Positions 18,583-27,763 are shown, counted from the stretch's first letter. The stretch is 64,000 bases of DNA from Clostridia bacterium (GCA_017469565.1 JAFUGC010000028.1:26859-90858), one strand, 5' to 3'. Program-made: numbers and translations. The notes: generated by a model not told the origin, from the sequence alone.

Positions 18583-19044
18583 GTGGGAAATAAATTCATG
18601 AATAAGTTTTGGGAAATGATTGGTGTAAATGATGGTGAAGATGATGAGGCATACGAGTATGCAGATACAGAAACAACTACTCCATATGTAGAAGAAAAGG
18701 AGCAAGTTTCACCTACTACAAATAAAAGAAATAAGGTTGTTGGAATGCCTGGAATGCAACAAGTAAAGGTTGTGATTTCTCAGCCAAGCACTTTTGAACA
18801 ATCAGAAGAGATTTGTGAACATCTAAAAGAGAAGAAGTCAGTGATTATGAATCTAGAATATGTGAATAAAGATGTTGCTAGAAGAATTATAGATTTCGTT
18901 GGTGGCGCTGCTTATGCATTAGATGGTAACATGCAAAAAATCTCTAACTCAATATTTTTAGTTGCACCATTTAACTATGAAATCACAAATGAAGTAATGA
19001 AGGAAGACATTAAAAATAAATTGTCTGTTTCATGGATAAAATAG
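18583..19044 (+). CDS. sepF: Cell division protein SepF
   Basis: A 153-residue SepF that binds FtsZ and tethers it to the membrane in Gram-positive bacteria. The N-terminal amphipathic anchor (KFMNKFWEMIGV) is followed by an acidic linker and the C-terminal SepF domain from about residue 65: VVISQPSTFEQSEEICEHLKEKKSVIMNLEYVNKDVARRIIDFVGG, shown here only as consecutive landmarks. The start is GTG at 18583, placed 8 bases after GAGGAGG; upstream in-frame codons lack a site. It is followed by divIVA. Confidence 0.93.
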   Translation: MGNKFMNKFWEMIGVNDGEDDEAYEYADTETTTPYVEEKEQVSPTTNKRNKVVGMPGMQQVKVVISQPSTFEQSEEICEHLKEKKSVIMNLEYVNKDVARRIIDFVGGAAYALDGNMQKISNSIFLVAPFNYEITNEVMKEDIKNKLSVSWIK

Positions 19045-19068
19045 TGTAATTTAAGAGGAGGAAGGAAC

Positions 19069-19527
19069 ATGTTAACTCCGTTAGAAATAGAAAATAAAAC
19101 TTTTAATAAGCAAATGATGAATGGATATAGCACGAATGAAGTGCATGAGTTCATGAATACATTGCTAAAAGATTATGAAACACTTTATAAAGAGAATATT
19201 GAATACAAGGATAAAATAGCTGTTTTAAATCAGGGGATTCAGCATTACAAGTCCATTGAGGATACTCTTCAAAATGCACTTGTAGTGGCACAGGGAACAG
19301 CTGAAACTGTCAAACAAAATGCAAAAGTAGAAGCGGATAATATTCTAAAGCAAGCAGAATTAAATGCAACCAAATCGGTAGATGAGATAAAAAAGCAAAT
19401 TACGGAAAAAGAGTTGCAGTTAAATGAGGCACAAAAACAGTTTGATGTTTATAAGGCTAAGATGGAAGCATTATTAATATCCCAACTAGAATTATTAAAA
19501 GATATGAATAAAGATGAAGAACAATAA
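19069..19527 (+). CDS. divIVA: DivIVA domain protein
   Basis: A 152-residue DivIVA family protein that recognises curved membrane at poles and septa. The N-terminal domain has the signature LTPLEIENKTFNKQMMNGYS and VHEFMNTLLKDYE. The rest is a long coiled coil of Glu/Lys/Gln. Length is in the usual range. It is 24 bases after sepF and is followed by a terminator. Confidence 0.93.
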   Translation: MLTPLEIENKTFNKQMMNGYSTNEVHEFMNTLLKDYETLYKENIEYKDKIAVLNQGIQHYKSIEDTLQNALVVAQGTAETVKQNAKVEADNILKQAELNATKSVDEIKKQITEKELQLNEAQKQFDVYKAKMEALLISQLELLKDMNKDEEQ

Positions 19528-19532
19528 AAATA

Positions 19533-19571
19533 AAACCGGTTGATGGCAGTCCTATCACCGGTTTCTTTTTT
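19533..19571 (+). terminator. Rho-independent terminator after divIVA
   Basis: AAACCGGT pairs with ACCGGTTT (19556-19563), with an extra TGAT/ATCA step, and is followed by a T-run. Confidence 0.8.
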
Positions 19572-19668
19572 GTATGAATTTATGATGAAAAAATTGTTTT
19601 TTAGTTGACTAAGAATCAGAAATCAAATAAACTAAATATGCGATTATTTTGAAAGGATGGAGGATAAA

Positions 19669-20436
19669 ATGGAAAAGAATAAGAGTGTATTATTATTGTG
19701 TTTAGTGTTAGTTTTATGCATGTTTGTGGTTGGTTGTAATCGTACTAAGACAACATCGAATGAAAATGATGTTAATAATCCAACTACGGTGGTTGGTGAG
19801 GAAACAAATCAATTAGAGACAAGTGATAAATATTCCTTTGTAGAGCAAAATCCAGTAGTAACAATGGAGATTGCGGATTTAGGAACCATTAAAATGGAAC
19901 TTTATCCTCAAGTAGCTCCTACTACAGTGGAAAATTTCATTTCACTTGTATCAGGTGAATTTTATAATGGTTTAACATTCCACAGAACAATCCCAGGCTT
20001 TATGGCTCAGGGAGGAGATCCTGATGGAAATGGTACAGGCGGTCCTGATTATGCTATTAGAGGCGAATTTAGCAGCAATAATTTCAAAAATGATATTTCT
20101 CACGAAAGAGGAGTAGTTTCTATGGCAAGAGCAAATGATCCAGATACAGCTAGTTCTCAGTTCTTTATTGTTACTACAGATTCTGAATTTTTAGATGGTA
20201 ATTATGCAGCTTTTGGAAGAGTCCTTGAAGGGATGGATGTGGTAGATAGCATTGTAAATTCAGAAGTAATCAGAAGAGAAGAAGATGTTGACCAGTCATT
20301 ATATTATACAGATTATGAAGAATTTATTAGACAGTATCTTGAGTGTGATAGGCCGGTAAATCCACCAGTAATTACCTCTGCAACTGTTGAAACATTTGGT
20401 GTTGAGTATGAGGAGCCAGCTAAGATATTAAATTAA
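19669..20436 (+). CDS. Peptidyl-prolyl cis-trans isomerase, lipoprotein
   Basis: A 255-residue cyclophilin-type isomerase that would help fold exported proteins. An N-terminal signal (KSVLLLCLVLVLCMFVVGC) ends in a lipobox-like VVGC, so it is probably a lipoprotein. The cyclophilin domain (about 70-210) shows FISLVSGEFYNGLTFHR, GFMAQGGDP, SMARANDPDTASSQFFI and FLDGNYAAFGRV. The ATG at 19669 follows GGATGGAGG; an earlier ATG at 19657 overlaps that site. It stands alone with its own terminator. Confidence 0.93.
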   Translation: MEKNKSVLLLCLVLVLCMFVVGCNRTKTTSNENDVNNPTTVVGEETNQLETSDKYSFVEQNPVVTMEIADLGTIKMELYPQVAPTTVENFISLVSGEFYNGLTFHRTIPGFMAQGGDPDGNGTGGPDYAIRGEFSSNNFKNDISHERGVVSMARANDPDTASSQFFIVTTDSEFLDGNYAAFGRVLEGMDVVDSIVNSEVIRREEDVDQSLYYTDYEEFIRQYLECDRPVNPPVITSATVETFGVEYEEPAKILN

Positions 20437-20443
20437 AGCATCA

Positions 20444-20481
20444 AACCGCACAAAAAGGAGCACCCTTTTTTGTGCGGTTTT
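20444..20481 (+). terminator. Terminator, CCGCACAAAAA palindrome
   Basis: AACCGCACAAAAAGG pairs with CCTTTTTTGTGCGGTT and a T-run follows. It shares its GCACAAAAA arms with the hairpins at 27764 and 63274. Confidence 0.8.
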
Positions 20482-20496
20482 TTTGTGGAAAATTTA

Positions 20497-20525
20497 TTGA
20501 CTTAAGTGACGAACTAATGTATGCT
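20497..20525 (+). promoter_or_regulatory. ruvA promoter
   Basis: TTGACT (20497-20502), 17-base spacer, TATGCT (20520-20525), about 100 bases ahead of ruvA. Confidence 0.6.
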
Positions 20526-20624
20526 ATATGAGTGATAAAAAGTAAGAGGTTAAGTGAGCTGTTGCAGCTTTACAAATTACGGATAACTTATACGTTAGCT
20601 GAGTGATGAGAGGAGTTTTGGGTT

Positions 20625-21230
20625 ATGTATGCATATATTAAAGGTAGCCTTGAAATAAAAACAAGTGAATATATTGTGATTGAAGCGGGGGGAGTTGGTT
20701 ATAAAATTTTTGCTCCAGGAAATACAATCAATAAACTAGGAGAAATAGGGAGCACTGTAAAGGTATATACCCATTATCACGTAAGAGAAGATAATATTAG
20801 CTTGTATGGCTTTTCTACCTTAGAAGAGCTTAGAATGTTTGAGCTTTTAATTGGCGTTAGTGGTGTGGGAGCTAAGTCTGCCACCGCTATTCTTGCTAAT
20901 ATTACACCATCTAAATTTGCACTTTCTGTTATTTCAAATGATATTAAGGAACTTACAAAACTTCCTGGAATAGGGGCAAAATCTGCACAGAGGATTATTT
21001 TAGAACTAAAGGATAAGTTAAAAACAGATGAGGCACTTGCTGCAGAGGATGATTTTGAAATTCAGACTGCACTTACCAAAGATGATAATGTGCATGAGGC
21101 TATTTCTGCTCTTCAGGTGTTAGGATATCCTGTAAAAGATGCCACAAAAGCGGTAACATCGTTTGATAACACGGGCTTGAGTGTGGAAGAGATTGTCAAG
21201 AAATCGTTATTATACTTTACCAGAAATTAG
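20625..21230 (+). CDS. ruvA: Holliday junction DNA helicase subunit RuvA
   Basis: A 201-residue RuvA that binds four-way junctions and loads RuvB. Domain I (1-62) begins MYAYIKGSLEIKTSEYIVIEAGGVGYKI. Domain II contains helix-hairpin-helix motifs (LIGVSGVGAKSATAILA; LTKLPGIGAKSAQRIILELK). Domain III is a small C-terminal helical module (HEAISALQVLGYPVKDA). The next gene encodes rarA, not ruvB. Confidence 0.96.
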   Translation: MYAYIKGSLEIKTSEYIVIEAGGVGYKIFAPGNTINKLGEIGSTVKVYTHYHVREDNISLYGFSTLEELRMFELLIGVSGVGAKSATAILANITPSKFALSVISNDIKELTKLPGIGAKSAQRIILELKDKLKTDEALAAEDDFEIQTALTKDDNVHEAISALQVLGYPVKDATKAVTSFDNTGLSVEEIVKKSLLYFTRN

Positions 21231-21241
21231 AGGGGATTATC

Positions 21242-22495
21242 ATGGATAAAAATGTACCTTTAGCATATAGAATGTGTCCAACTAATATTGATGAATATGT
21301 TGGGCAAGAACATATTTTAGGAAAAGATAAAATGTTGTACCGTTTAATAAAGGCGGATAGGCTTTCTAGTATTATTTTATGGGGGCCTCCCGGGTGCGGA
21401 AAAACATCGCTTGCAAGGGTAATTGCTCACTCTACCAAAAATAAATTTGAAAAACTAAACGCTGTGGCAGCTGGTGTTGCTGATATTAAAAATGTGGTAG
21501 AAGAGTCTAAAAATTTGTTACTGAACCCTTCTGGGAAAACGGTTTTATTTATTGATGAAATTCACAGGTTTAATAAACTACAACAAGATGCACTTCTTCC
21601 TTATGTAGAAAATGGGACTATCATTTTAATTGGAGCAACCACAGAAAATCCTTTTTTTTCAGTGAATAAGGCTTTAATATCGCGTTCTACTGTTTTTAAA
21701 CTAGAATCGTTAACAGAGGCAGATATTTTAAAGGTTTTAAAAAATGCAATCATAGATAAAGAAAAAGGACTCGGAAATTATGATTTGAAAATAGAAGATG
21801 GTGTTTTAGAATATATTGCTGAACTTTCTGGAGGAGATGTGAGAGTAGCATTAAATGCTATTGAGATTGCTGCAATGACCACAGAAATGGATGCAAATGG
21901 TGATATTACCATCACAAAAGAAATTGCTGCAGAATGCATTCAAAAGAAAAAAGCACAGTTTGATAAAAATGGAGATAGTCATTATGATAATATTAGTGCC
22001 TTTATTAAATCTATGCGTGGTGGAGATGCAGATGCTGTTTTATTCTATCTAGCAAGGGCATTATACGCAGGAGAAGATCCCATGTTTCTTGCTAGAAGAA
22101 TTGCCATTTGTGCTTCAGAAGATGTTGGCATGGCAAATTCAAATGCATTAGTTGTGGCAAATGCGGCCATGCAGGCGGTGCATCAAATTGGAATGCCAGA
22201 AGCACAAATCATTTTAGCACATGCTGCCACTTATGTGGCGAGAAGTCCTAAATCAAATGCGTCCTATTTGGGAATCTATAAGGCATTAGGTGATGTTGAA
22301 AGTAAAGACACAGGAAGTATTCCAATGCATATTAGAAATGCCCCAGCGGAAGGAATGGAACAGTTTGGGTATCATGAAGGTTACAAGTATCCTCATGATT
22401 ATCCAAATCATGAAGTGGAACAACAATATTTACCGGATAAAATGGTTGGGACAAAATATTATGTTCCAGATGAAACAGAGGAAAAGTTAAAATAA
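21242..22495 (+). CDS. rarA: Replication-associated recombination protein RarA (MgsA)
   Basis: A 417-residue AAA+ ATPase of the RarA/MgsA family, which acts at stalled replication forks. It has Walker A GPPGCGKTS near residue 50, Walker B VLFIDEIHRF near 102, sensor region IGATTENPFFSVN, and the C-terminal RarA domain (SAFIKSMRGGDADAVLFYLARAL; ARRIAICASEDVGMAN). The MHIRNAP..GYKYPHDYPNH segment distinguishes it from RuvB. It is 11 bases after ruvA and closed by a terminator. Confidence 0.95.
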   Translation: MDKNVPLAYRMCPTNIDEYVGQEHILGKDKMLYRLIKADRLSSIILWGPPGCGKTSLARVIAHSTKNKFEKLNAVAAGVADIKNVVEESKNLLLNPSGKTVLFIDEIHRFNKLQQDALLPYVENGTIILIGATTENPFFSVNKALISRSTVFKLESLTEADILKVLKNAIIDKEKGLGNYDLKIEDGVLEYIAELSGGDVRVALNAIEIAAMTTEMDANGDITITKEIAAECIQKKKAQFDKNGDSHYDNISAFIKSMRGGDADAVLFYLARALYAGEDPMFLARRIAICASEDVGMANSNALVVANAAMQAVHQIGMPEAQIILAHAATYVARSPKSNASYLGIYKALGDVESKDTGSIPMHIRNAPAEGMEQFGYHEGYKYPHDYPNHEVEQQYLPDKMVGTKYYVPDETEEKLK

Positions 22496-22518
22496 AAATT
22501 GAAATTGAATAAATAACA

Positions 22519-22553
22519 AAAAAATCCTGATAATAATGATTATCAGGATTTTT
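22519..22553 (+). terminator. Rho-independent terminator after rarA
   Basis: AAAAATCCTGATA pairs with TATCAGGATTTTT across a short loop. Confidence 0.85.
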
Positions 22554-22944
22554 GCTTTCACAGATTAGGAATGGAGGAACACGTTTAGGGGGGATATTCA
22601 TAGAATACGCAATTGGAATTTTAGGTGGTTTTGTGAGTGGCTTTTTTGGCACAGGCGGTGGGCTAATCATACTTCCTGCATTAGTGCACATTTTGAAGAT
22701 GGATGAATATCAAGCAAGAGGAACAACACTAGCTTCCATTTTAGCGGGAACATTAATTGCTTCTATTTTTTATGCAGGGTATGATTATTTTGATATTTCA
22801 TTATCTATCAAGGTGGCAATAGGAGGTGCCCTTGGAGGCTATTTTGGTGCAAAGATTATGAGGAAAATCCCTCAAAATATTCTTTCGATTTTTTTTGATA
22901 TTTTTTTAATTTATGTATCAATAAAAATGATAATAGGTGGGTAA
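22552..22944 (+). CDS. TauE/SafE family half-size membrane protein (first of pair)
   Basis: About 115-130 residues with four predicted hydrophobic segments and the TauE/SafE signature FVSGFFGTGGGLIILPALV. Full-length family members are about 250 residues with two such halves. This gene and the next each encode one half, so a heteromeric permease for an anion or sulfur compound is plausible. The start is unclear: no ATG, GTG or TTG lies at a good distance from the GGAGG or AGGGGGG sites. The frame is open from the TTG at 22552, but an ATA at 22594 or 22600 would fit the SD spacing better. Confidence 0.7.
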   Translation: MLSQIRNGGTRLGGIFIEYAIGILGGFVSGFFGTGGGLIILPALVHILKMDEYQARGTTLASILAGTLIASIFYAGYDYFDISLSIKVAIGGALGGYFGAKIMRKIPQNILSIFFDIFLIYVSIKMIIGG

Positions 22945-22953
22945 GATAGGATT

Positions 22954-23343
22954 ATGAAATTGATTTTAATTGGTTTAATATCTGGTATTGTTACTGGACT
23001 TGGAATGGGGGGAGGAAGTATTTTAATATTACTCCTTACAATCTTCATGTCAGTGGAGCAACATACCGCGCAAGCTAGTAACTTAATTTTTTTTATTGCA
23101 ACAGCGATGAGTGCTATTATTGTTCATATCAAAATTAAAAACATCAATCCAAAAGTAGGAAAAAAATTATTATTTTCAATCATCATAGGTTCCGCATGTG
23201 GGGCATATCTCACACAATTTGTAGATAGTTCTCATTTAAGAAAGTATTTTGGAATTTTTCTGCTCGTGGTTGCAATATTAGAAATCATTCAACTGATTAA
23301 AAAATATCTATTGGAAAGAAGGGGAAACAATGTTAAAAAATAA
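22954..23343 (+). CDS. TauE/SafE family half-size membrane protein (second of pair)
   Basis: A 129-residue membrane protein with LISGIVTGLGMGGGSILILLL, the second copy of the TauE/SafE glycine signature, and NLIFFIATAMSAIIVHIK. It lies 9 bases after the first half-gene. The two together match the usual two-repeat permease, so they probably assemble. Substrate unknown. Confidence 0.75.
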   Translation: MKLILIGLISGIVTGLGMGGGSILILLLTIFMSVEQHTAQASNLIFFIATAMSAIIVHIKIKNINPKVGKKLLFSIIIGSACGAYLTQFVDSSHLRKYFGIFLLVVAILEIIQLIKKYLLERRGNNVKK

Positions 23344-23527
23344 TTCTTTTCCAATTTTATGTATGACTTATAAGAAAGGAATGAGAGTAGGAATGAAAAA
23401 TTTGGTAACGGGGATGTTTTTAGGTGCAATCATTGGCGGAGCGATTGGAACAATGGCGAGTGATGAGATAAATGATTTTAGAAAAACCATGATGAAAAAG
23501 GGAAAGAAAATCATGAAGAAATTTTAG
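23330..23527 (+). CDS. Small YtxH-like membrane protein
   Basis: A 65-residue protein with one glycine-rich membrane helix (LVTGMFLGAIIGGAIGTMA) followed by a basic tail ending KKGKKIMKKF, the layout of small YtxH-like proteins. The ATG at 23330 overlaps the preceding stop by 14 bases and has AAGGGGAAAC upstream. Starts at 23381 or 23393, nearer the helix, are also possible but lack spacing to a site. Function unknown. Confidence 0.6.
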   Translation: MLKNNSFPILCMTYKKGMRVGMKNLVTGMFLGAIIGGAIGTMASDEINDFRKTMMKKGKKIMKKF

Positions 23528-23605
23528 GAACAAAAAGATTGTTCCTATTTACATACAATATGGTATAATCTTCTTATATTACTTGGAGAGGAGCCATAGA
23601 GAATC

Positions 23606-25543
23606 ATGAAGAAAAATTGGTTGGTTGTTGTTTTATTATTGATTATAATTGCTTTACTAGGACTAAATTTGTACTTTTTGTATGATAATAATAGAAGGGA
23701 AGAGACAGTGAATGATTCTAATGATATTCTAAGTGGAGATGGGGGAATGCCGGAAGTGGAGCTTGTGGAACCTCCAAGTATTGAGGACACCAATCCAGAG
23801 GTAATTGTAAAAGAAGAAGTAGAAAATAACGAAACAGAAGATTTGCTTCCTGTGGAAGGAGAATATGATGTGATCGTGTTTGGCGCTGAGCCTGAAGGAA
23901 TTGCCGCAAGTATCTCTGCTGCAAGAAATAATCTTAAGGTATTACTTTTAGAAAAACGTGATGGACCTGGTGGAATGATGACTTATGCCATGCTAAATAC
24001 GATTGATATGAATACAGACGCTAATGGAGAGTTACTTAGCAAGGGAATCTTTGAAGAATTCTTTAAAAATATTGGTGAGAACGTATCTTTTGATGTGGAA
24101 GAGGTGAAAGAAGTCTTTGACGATATGTTATCTAAAGAAAAAAATATCGAGGTAAAATATAACGTCAAAGAATATTCCATTGGTTCAAATGGAACTAGTA
24201 TTGAGTATGTTATTGTGGATGGTAAGAAATATGTTGCAAATTCCTATATTGATTGTACACAAGATGCGGATATTACCGTGATGGCTGGTGGAGAATATGT
24301 CATAGGTTGGGAAGATGTGAATGAGAAAAATAGAACCATGTCTGCTACACTTGTGATCCATATGGATAATGTTGACTGGAATGAAGCCTGTGAAGCAATA
24401 AGAAAAGAAAATAAAGCTAATACAGGATACACAGCAGATAGCATTTGGGCTTTTGGTGATAGAACCTCCAAATATGTACCACGCCAGACGAATATAAGAC
24501 TTAAGGCTTTAAATATTGGAAAGCAAAAAGATGGTAGTGTGCTAATTAATTCCCTTCAGATTATCAATGCGGATATGCTAGATGCTGATGCGAAAAATAG
24601 TGCTTATGAAAAGTGTAAAAAAGAGGCAAATTATCTGTCCGATTTTATCATCAAAAATATTCCAGGCTTTGAAAATGCCCAATTAGTAGGTGTTGCTCCA
24701 GAATTATATGTGAGGGAAACAAGACATATTGTAGGGGAAAATAGACTGACTGTGAAGGATATTCTAGAGTCTACTTATTATACCAATAGCATTGGAATGG
24801 CTTCTTATCCAATCGATGTTCAAACCACCAGTATTTATGATTATGGTTATATCATTGGAAATCCAAAACAGTATTATTTAAGAATGGGTACTATTATTCC
24901 AAAAGGTTTTACAAACTTATTGACGGTGGGAAGAAGTAGTTCGTATACCTCTATTGCCGCTGGTTCTGCAAGGGTAATCCCAACGGGAATGACACTTGGC
25001 GAATCCGCAGGAATTATGGCAGCAGTTGCAAAAGAAGAAGATATTGATTTTCAACAAATGCTTGCTGATTATAAGATGGTTAGAAATGTTCAGCATAGAA
25101 TGTCTATGCAAAAGATGTATCTTGTGAAAGACTCGCAACCTGTTGTGGATGTAAATGGAAGATACTATAGCTATATCATTGAAATGTGCGAGAAAGGAAT
25201 TTTAAGTTTAGGATATCAGAATACTTTTAATCCAGAAGAAACCATGTCTGAAAGGGAGTTTATCATTTTCCTACAGACCTATTTAAAAAGAAGCTTCTTG
25301 TCAGAGGAATATTGGAATGTAACTCATATTAATTTGTTAGATGCCAGTGAAAAGCCAATTACCCCAAACAGGGCAAAGGAGATTATGGCGGATATTGTAA
25401 CGTATAATGTGAAGGATAATAAGATTAAGGAGAATTTGGAAAATTATATCAATATTGTCATGCCAATAGGTGATGAAGAATTAACACTAGTGAGAATATA
25501 TGAGATATCCACGCTCATCAAGGATTATATTAGCGGGTTATGA
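23606..25543 (+). CDS. Exported FAD-dependent oxidoreductase
   Basis: A 645-residue protein with an N-terminal signal anchor (about 6-26), an acidic linker, and from residue 88 a Rossmann FAD domain of the FAD_oxidored type: DVIVFGAEPEGIAASISAARN, VLLLEKRDGPGGMMT and a C-terminal TVGRSSSYTSIAAGSARVIPTGMTLGESAG landmark region. The last about 130 residues (YIIEMCEKGILSLGYQNTF) faintly resemble SLH-type repeats. It is probably anchored outside the membrane, and its substrate is unknown. It follows an extended -10 element (TGGTATAAT at 23561-23569). Confidence 0.78.
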   Translation: MKKNWLVVVLLLIIIALLGLNLYFLYDNNRREETVNDSNDILSGDGGMPEVELVEPPSIEDTNPEVIVKEEVENNETEDLLPVEGEYDVIVFGAEPEGIAASISAARNNLKVLLLEKRDGPGGMMTYAMLNTIDMNTDANGELLSKGIFEEFFKNIGENVSFDVEEVKEVFDDMLSKEKNIEVKYNVKEYSIGSNGTSIEYVIVDGKKYVANSYIDCTQDADITVMAGGEYVIGWEDVNEKNRTMSATLVIHMDNVDWNEACEAIRKENKANTGYTADSIWAFGDRTSKYVPRQTNIRLKALNIGKQKDGSVLINSLQIINADMLDADAKNSAYEKCKKEANYLSDFIIKNIPGFENAQLVGVAPELYVRETRHIVGENRLTVKDILESTYYTNSIGMASYPIDVQTTSIYDYGYIIGNPKQYYLRMGTIIPKGFTNLLTVGRSSSYTSIAAGSARVIPTGMTLGESAGIMAAVAKEEDIDFQQMLADYKMVRNVQHRMSMQKMYLVKDSQPVVDVNGRYYSYIIEMCEKGILSLGYQNTFNPEETMSEREFIIFLQTYLKRSFLSEEYWNVTHINLLDASEKPITPNRAKEIMADIVTYNVKDNKIKENLENYINIVMPIGDEELTLVRIYEISTLIKDYISGL

Positions 25544-25553
25544 GACAATTCTC

Positions 25554-25582
25554 TTGTTATTTTATCAAAGTTGATATATAAT
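25554..25582 (+). promoter_or_regulatory. alaS promoter
   Basis: TTGTTA (25554-25559), 17-base spacer, TATAAT (25577-25582). The leader is under 50 bases, too short for a T-box. Confidence 0.6.
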
Positions 25583-25628
25583 ACATATCTGTATGAGAAA
25601 TTGCAAATGTTGAGAAGGGATGGTAATA

Positions 25629-27386
25629 ATGAACGCAATTGAACTTAGAAGAAAATACATAGAATTTTTTGAAAAACATGGACATAAGGCAATACCAAGT
25701 GCACCCGTTGTACCAGAAAATGATCCAACCGTTTTATTTACTACAGCTGGTATGCATCCACTTGTTCCTTATTTATTAGGGGAGCCTCACCCACAGGGAA
25801 AAAGATTAACAGATTACCAAAAGTGTATTAGGACAGGAGATATTGATTCCGTAGGAGATGCTTCACACTTAACATTTTTTGAGATGATGGGGAACTGGTC
25901 ATTGGGAGATTATTTCAAAAAAGAATCCATTGCCATGAGTTATGAATTCTTGAAAGATGTTTTGGGTTTTGATATGAATAAAATATCGGTAACAGTTTTT
26001 GCAGGAGAAGAAGGAATTCCGAGAGATGAAGAGGCAGCAGAGGCATGGCAGAATGCAGGTATTCCAAAAGAGAGAATCTTTTACTGTTCTAGAGAGCATA
26101 ACTGGTGGGGTCCTGCTGGTGAAACAGGTCCTTGCGGTCCTGATACGGAGATTTTCTTTGATACGGGAAAAGAAAAGTGCAGTGAACATTGTGACCCTAC
26201 TTGTAGCTGTGGAAAGTATCTAGAAATATGGAATAATGTATTTATGCAGTATAACAAAAAGCAAGATGGAACATTAGAACCTCTAAAGGCTCCTAATGTT
26301 GATACGGGTCTTGGGCTTGAAAGAGTTATCAGCTTATTAGAAGGTAAAAATAATGTATATGAGACAGAGTTATTTGAAGAGGTTATTGCTAAAATCAGAG
26401 AACTTTCAAAAGTGGAGAATATCCAGAGTTATAGGATTATTGCAGACCACCTAAGAGCTTCTATGTTTATGATTGTAGATGGTGTGAGACCAAGTAATGT
26501 TGAGCAAGGATATGTGCTTAGAAGATTACTAAGAAGAACCATCAGACATATGAGAAAGATAGAGCTTGATCCAAATAATATTGGCATTTTAGTAAATACT
26601 TTTGTTGGTGTTTTAAGTGAGATGTATCCTGAAATCCCTGCAAACAAAGAAATTCTTGTTAGTGTTATTGAAGAAGAAAAAACAAAATTCTTAAAAACAC
26701 TAGAGCAAGGAGAAAAAGAATTTTCGAAAAATCTTGAAAAAGCAAAATCAGCTGGTCAGAGTAAATTGGACGGACAAGTTGTATTTAGATTATATGATAC
26801 GTTTGGTTTCCCACCAGAAATGACAGCAGAACTTGCTGAGGAAAATGGTATCTCTATTGATATGAAAGAGTTTGAAGAACTATTCAAAAAGCATCAAGAA
26901 TTATCAAGAGCTGGTTCGGAAGCAAAGTTTAAAGGGGGACTTGCAGACCATAGTGAGAAAACAACTGCTTATCATACAGCTACTCACTTATTACATAAAG
27001 CACTTCAAGTAGTTCTTGGCCCACATGCAACACAAAAAGGCTCAAACCTAACAGCAGAAAGACTTAGATTTGACTTTGCTAACCCTCAAAAGGTAACGCC
27101 TGAAGAATTAAAACAGGTAGAAGATTTAGTGAATGAGCAGATTCAAAGAGACTTAGTGGTTACTTGTGAAGAGATGACTTTGGAAGAGGCTAAGGCTGCT
27201 GGAGCTACGGGATTATTTGAGAATAAATATGGAGACAAGGTAAAAGTATATACCATTGGTGATTTCAGTAAAGAGATTTGTGGAGGCCCTCATGTAGAGA
27301 GAACAGGAAATATGGGGCACTTCAGAATCACAAAAGAAGAGGGAGTTGCTGCTGGAGTTAGAAGAATTAAGGCAGTACTTGAATAA
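25629..27386 (+). CDS. alaS: Alanine-tRNA ligase, short form lacking C-Ala
   Basis: A 585-residue AlaRS. The class II aminoacylation core starts NAIELRRKYIEFFEKHGH and includes FEMMGNWSLGDYFK, GPCGPDTEIFFDTG and a four-Cys cluster (Cys-x3-Cys-x3-Cys-x-Cys, in KCSEHCDPTCSCGKY). The tRNA-recognition helices follow, then an editing module with HTATHLLH and CGGPHV zinc ligands. Standard bacterial AlaRS is about 870 residues; here the frame stops right after the editing module, so the C-Ala domain is absent. The beta-barrel that usually precedes HTATHLL also seems missing. The gene looks intact, so this is a family variant, not a truncation. ATG 25629 is chosen for GAGAAGGGA spacing. Confidence 0.9.
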   Translation: MNAIELRRKYIEFFEKHGHKAIPSAPVVPENDPTVLFTTAGMHPLVPYLLGEPHPQGKRLTDYQKCIRTGDIDSVGDASHLTFFEMMGNWSLGDYFKKESIAMSYEFLKDVLGFDMNKISVTVFAGEEGIPRDEEAAEAWQNAGIPKERIFYCSREHNWWGPAGETGPCGPDTEIFFDTGKEKCSEHCDPTCSCGKYLEIWNNVFMQYNKKQDGTLEPLKAPNVDTGLGLERVISLLEGKNNVYETELFEEVIAKIRELSKVENIQSYRIIADHLRASMFMIVDGVRPSNVEQGYVLRRLLRRTIRHMRKIELDPNNIGILVNTFVGVLSEMYPEIPANKEILVSVIEEEKTKFLKTLEQGEKEFSKNLEKAKSAGQSKLDGQVVFRLYDTFGFPPEMTAELAEENGISIDMKEFEELFKKHQELSRAGSEAKFKGGLADHSEKTTAYHTATHLLHKALQVVLGPHATQKGSNLTAERLRFDFANPQKVTPEELKQVEDLVNEQIQRDLVVTCEEMTLEEAKAAGATGLFENKYGDKVKVYTIGDFSKEICGGPHVERTGNMGHFRITKEEGVAAGVRRIKAVLE

Positions 27387-27398
27387 GGAGTGTTCAAA

Positions 27399-27737
27399 AT
27401 GGAAGATTGTATTTTTTGTAAAATCATTCATCAGGAAATTCCATCAAAGATTGTATTTGAGAATGATTTGGTGATTGCGTTTGAGGATTTGAATCCTGTG
27501 GCTCCTGTACATATTTTAATTGTACCAAAAAAGCATATCAAAAGTGCTATGGAGCTTACAGAAGATGATGCAAAGTTTGTCTCAGAAGTGTACATGGTAG
27601 CACAGCAGATTGCAAAAGAAAAAGGAATTGCAGAAAGTGGCTTCAGGATAGTGAATAATTGTGGAGAAGATGCCGGACAAACGGTAAAACATATTCATTT
27701 TCATTTAATTGGTGGAAAAGAACTAGGAACCATGTAA
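27399..27737 (+). CDS. HIT family protein
   Basis: A 112-residue histidine-triad nucleotide hydrolase or transferase of the Hint type. Features are CIFCKIIHQEIPSKIV at the start, with Cys residues typical of zinc-binding Hint proteins, and the catalytic His-x-His-x-His motif HIHFHLIGG near residue 98. The ATG at 27399 is 8 bases from AAGGAG; an in-frame GTG at 27390 overlaps that site. It probably shares the alaS transcript and is closed by a terminator. Confidence 0.93.
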   Translation: MEDCIFCKIIHQEIPSKIVFENDLVIAFEDLNPVAPVHILIVPKKHIKSAMELTEDDAKFVSEVYMVAQQIAKEKGIAESGFRIVNNCGEDAGQTVKHIHFHLIGGKELGTM

Positions 27738-27763
27738 GAAATTGCATTGTATCAAGAAAAGAT

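Noticed and set aside
25544..25628. T-box leader for alaS
   Set aside because: The gap is too short and lacks the T-box sequence.
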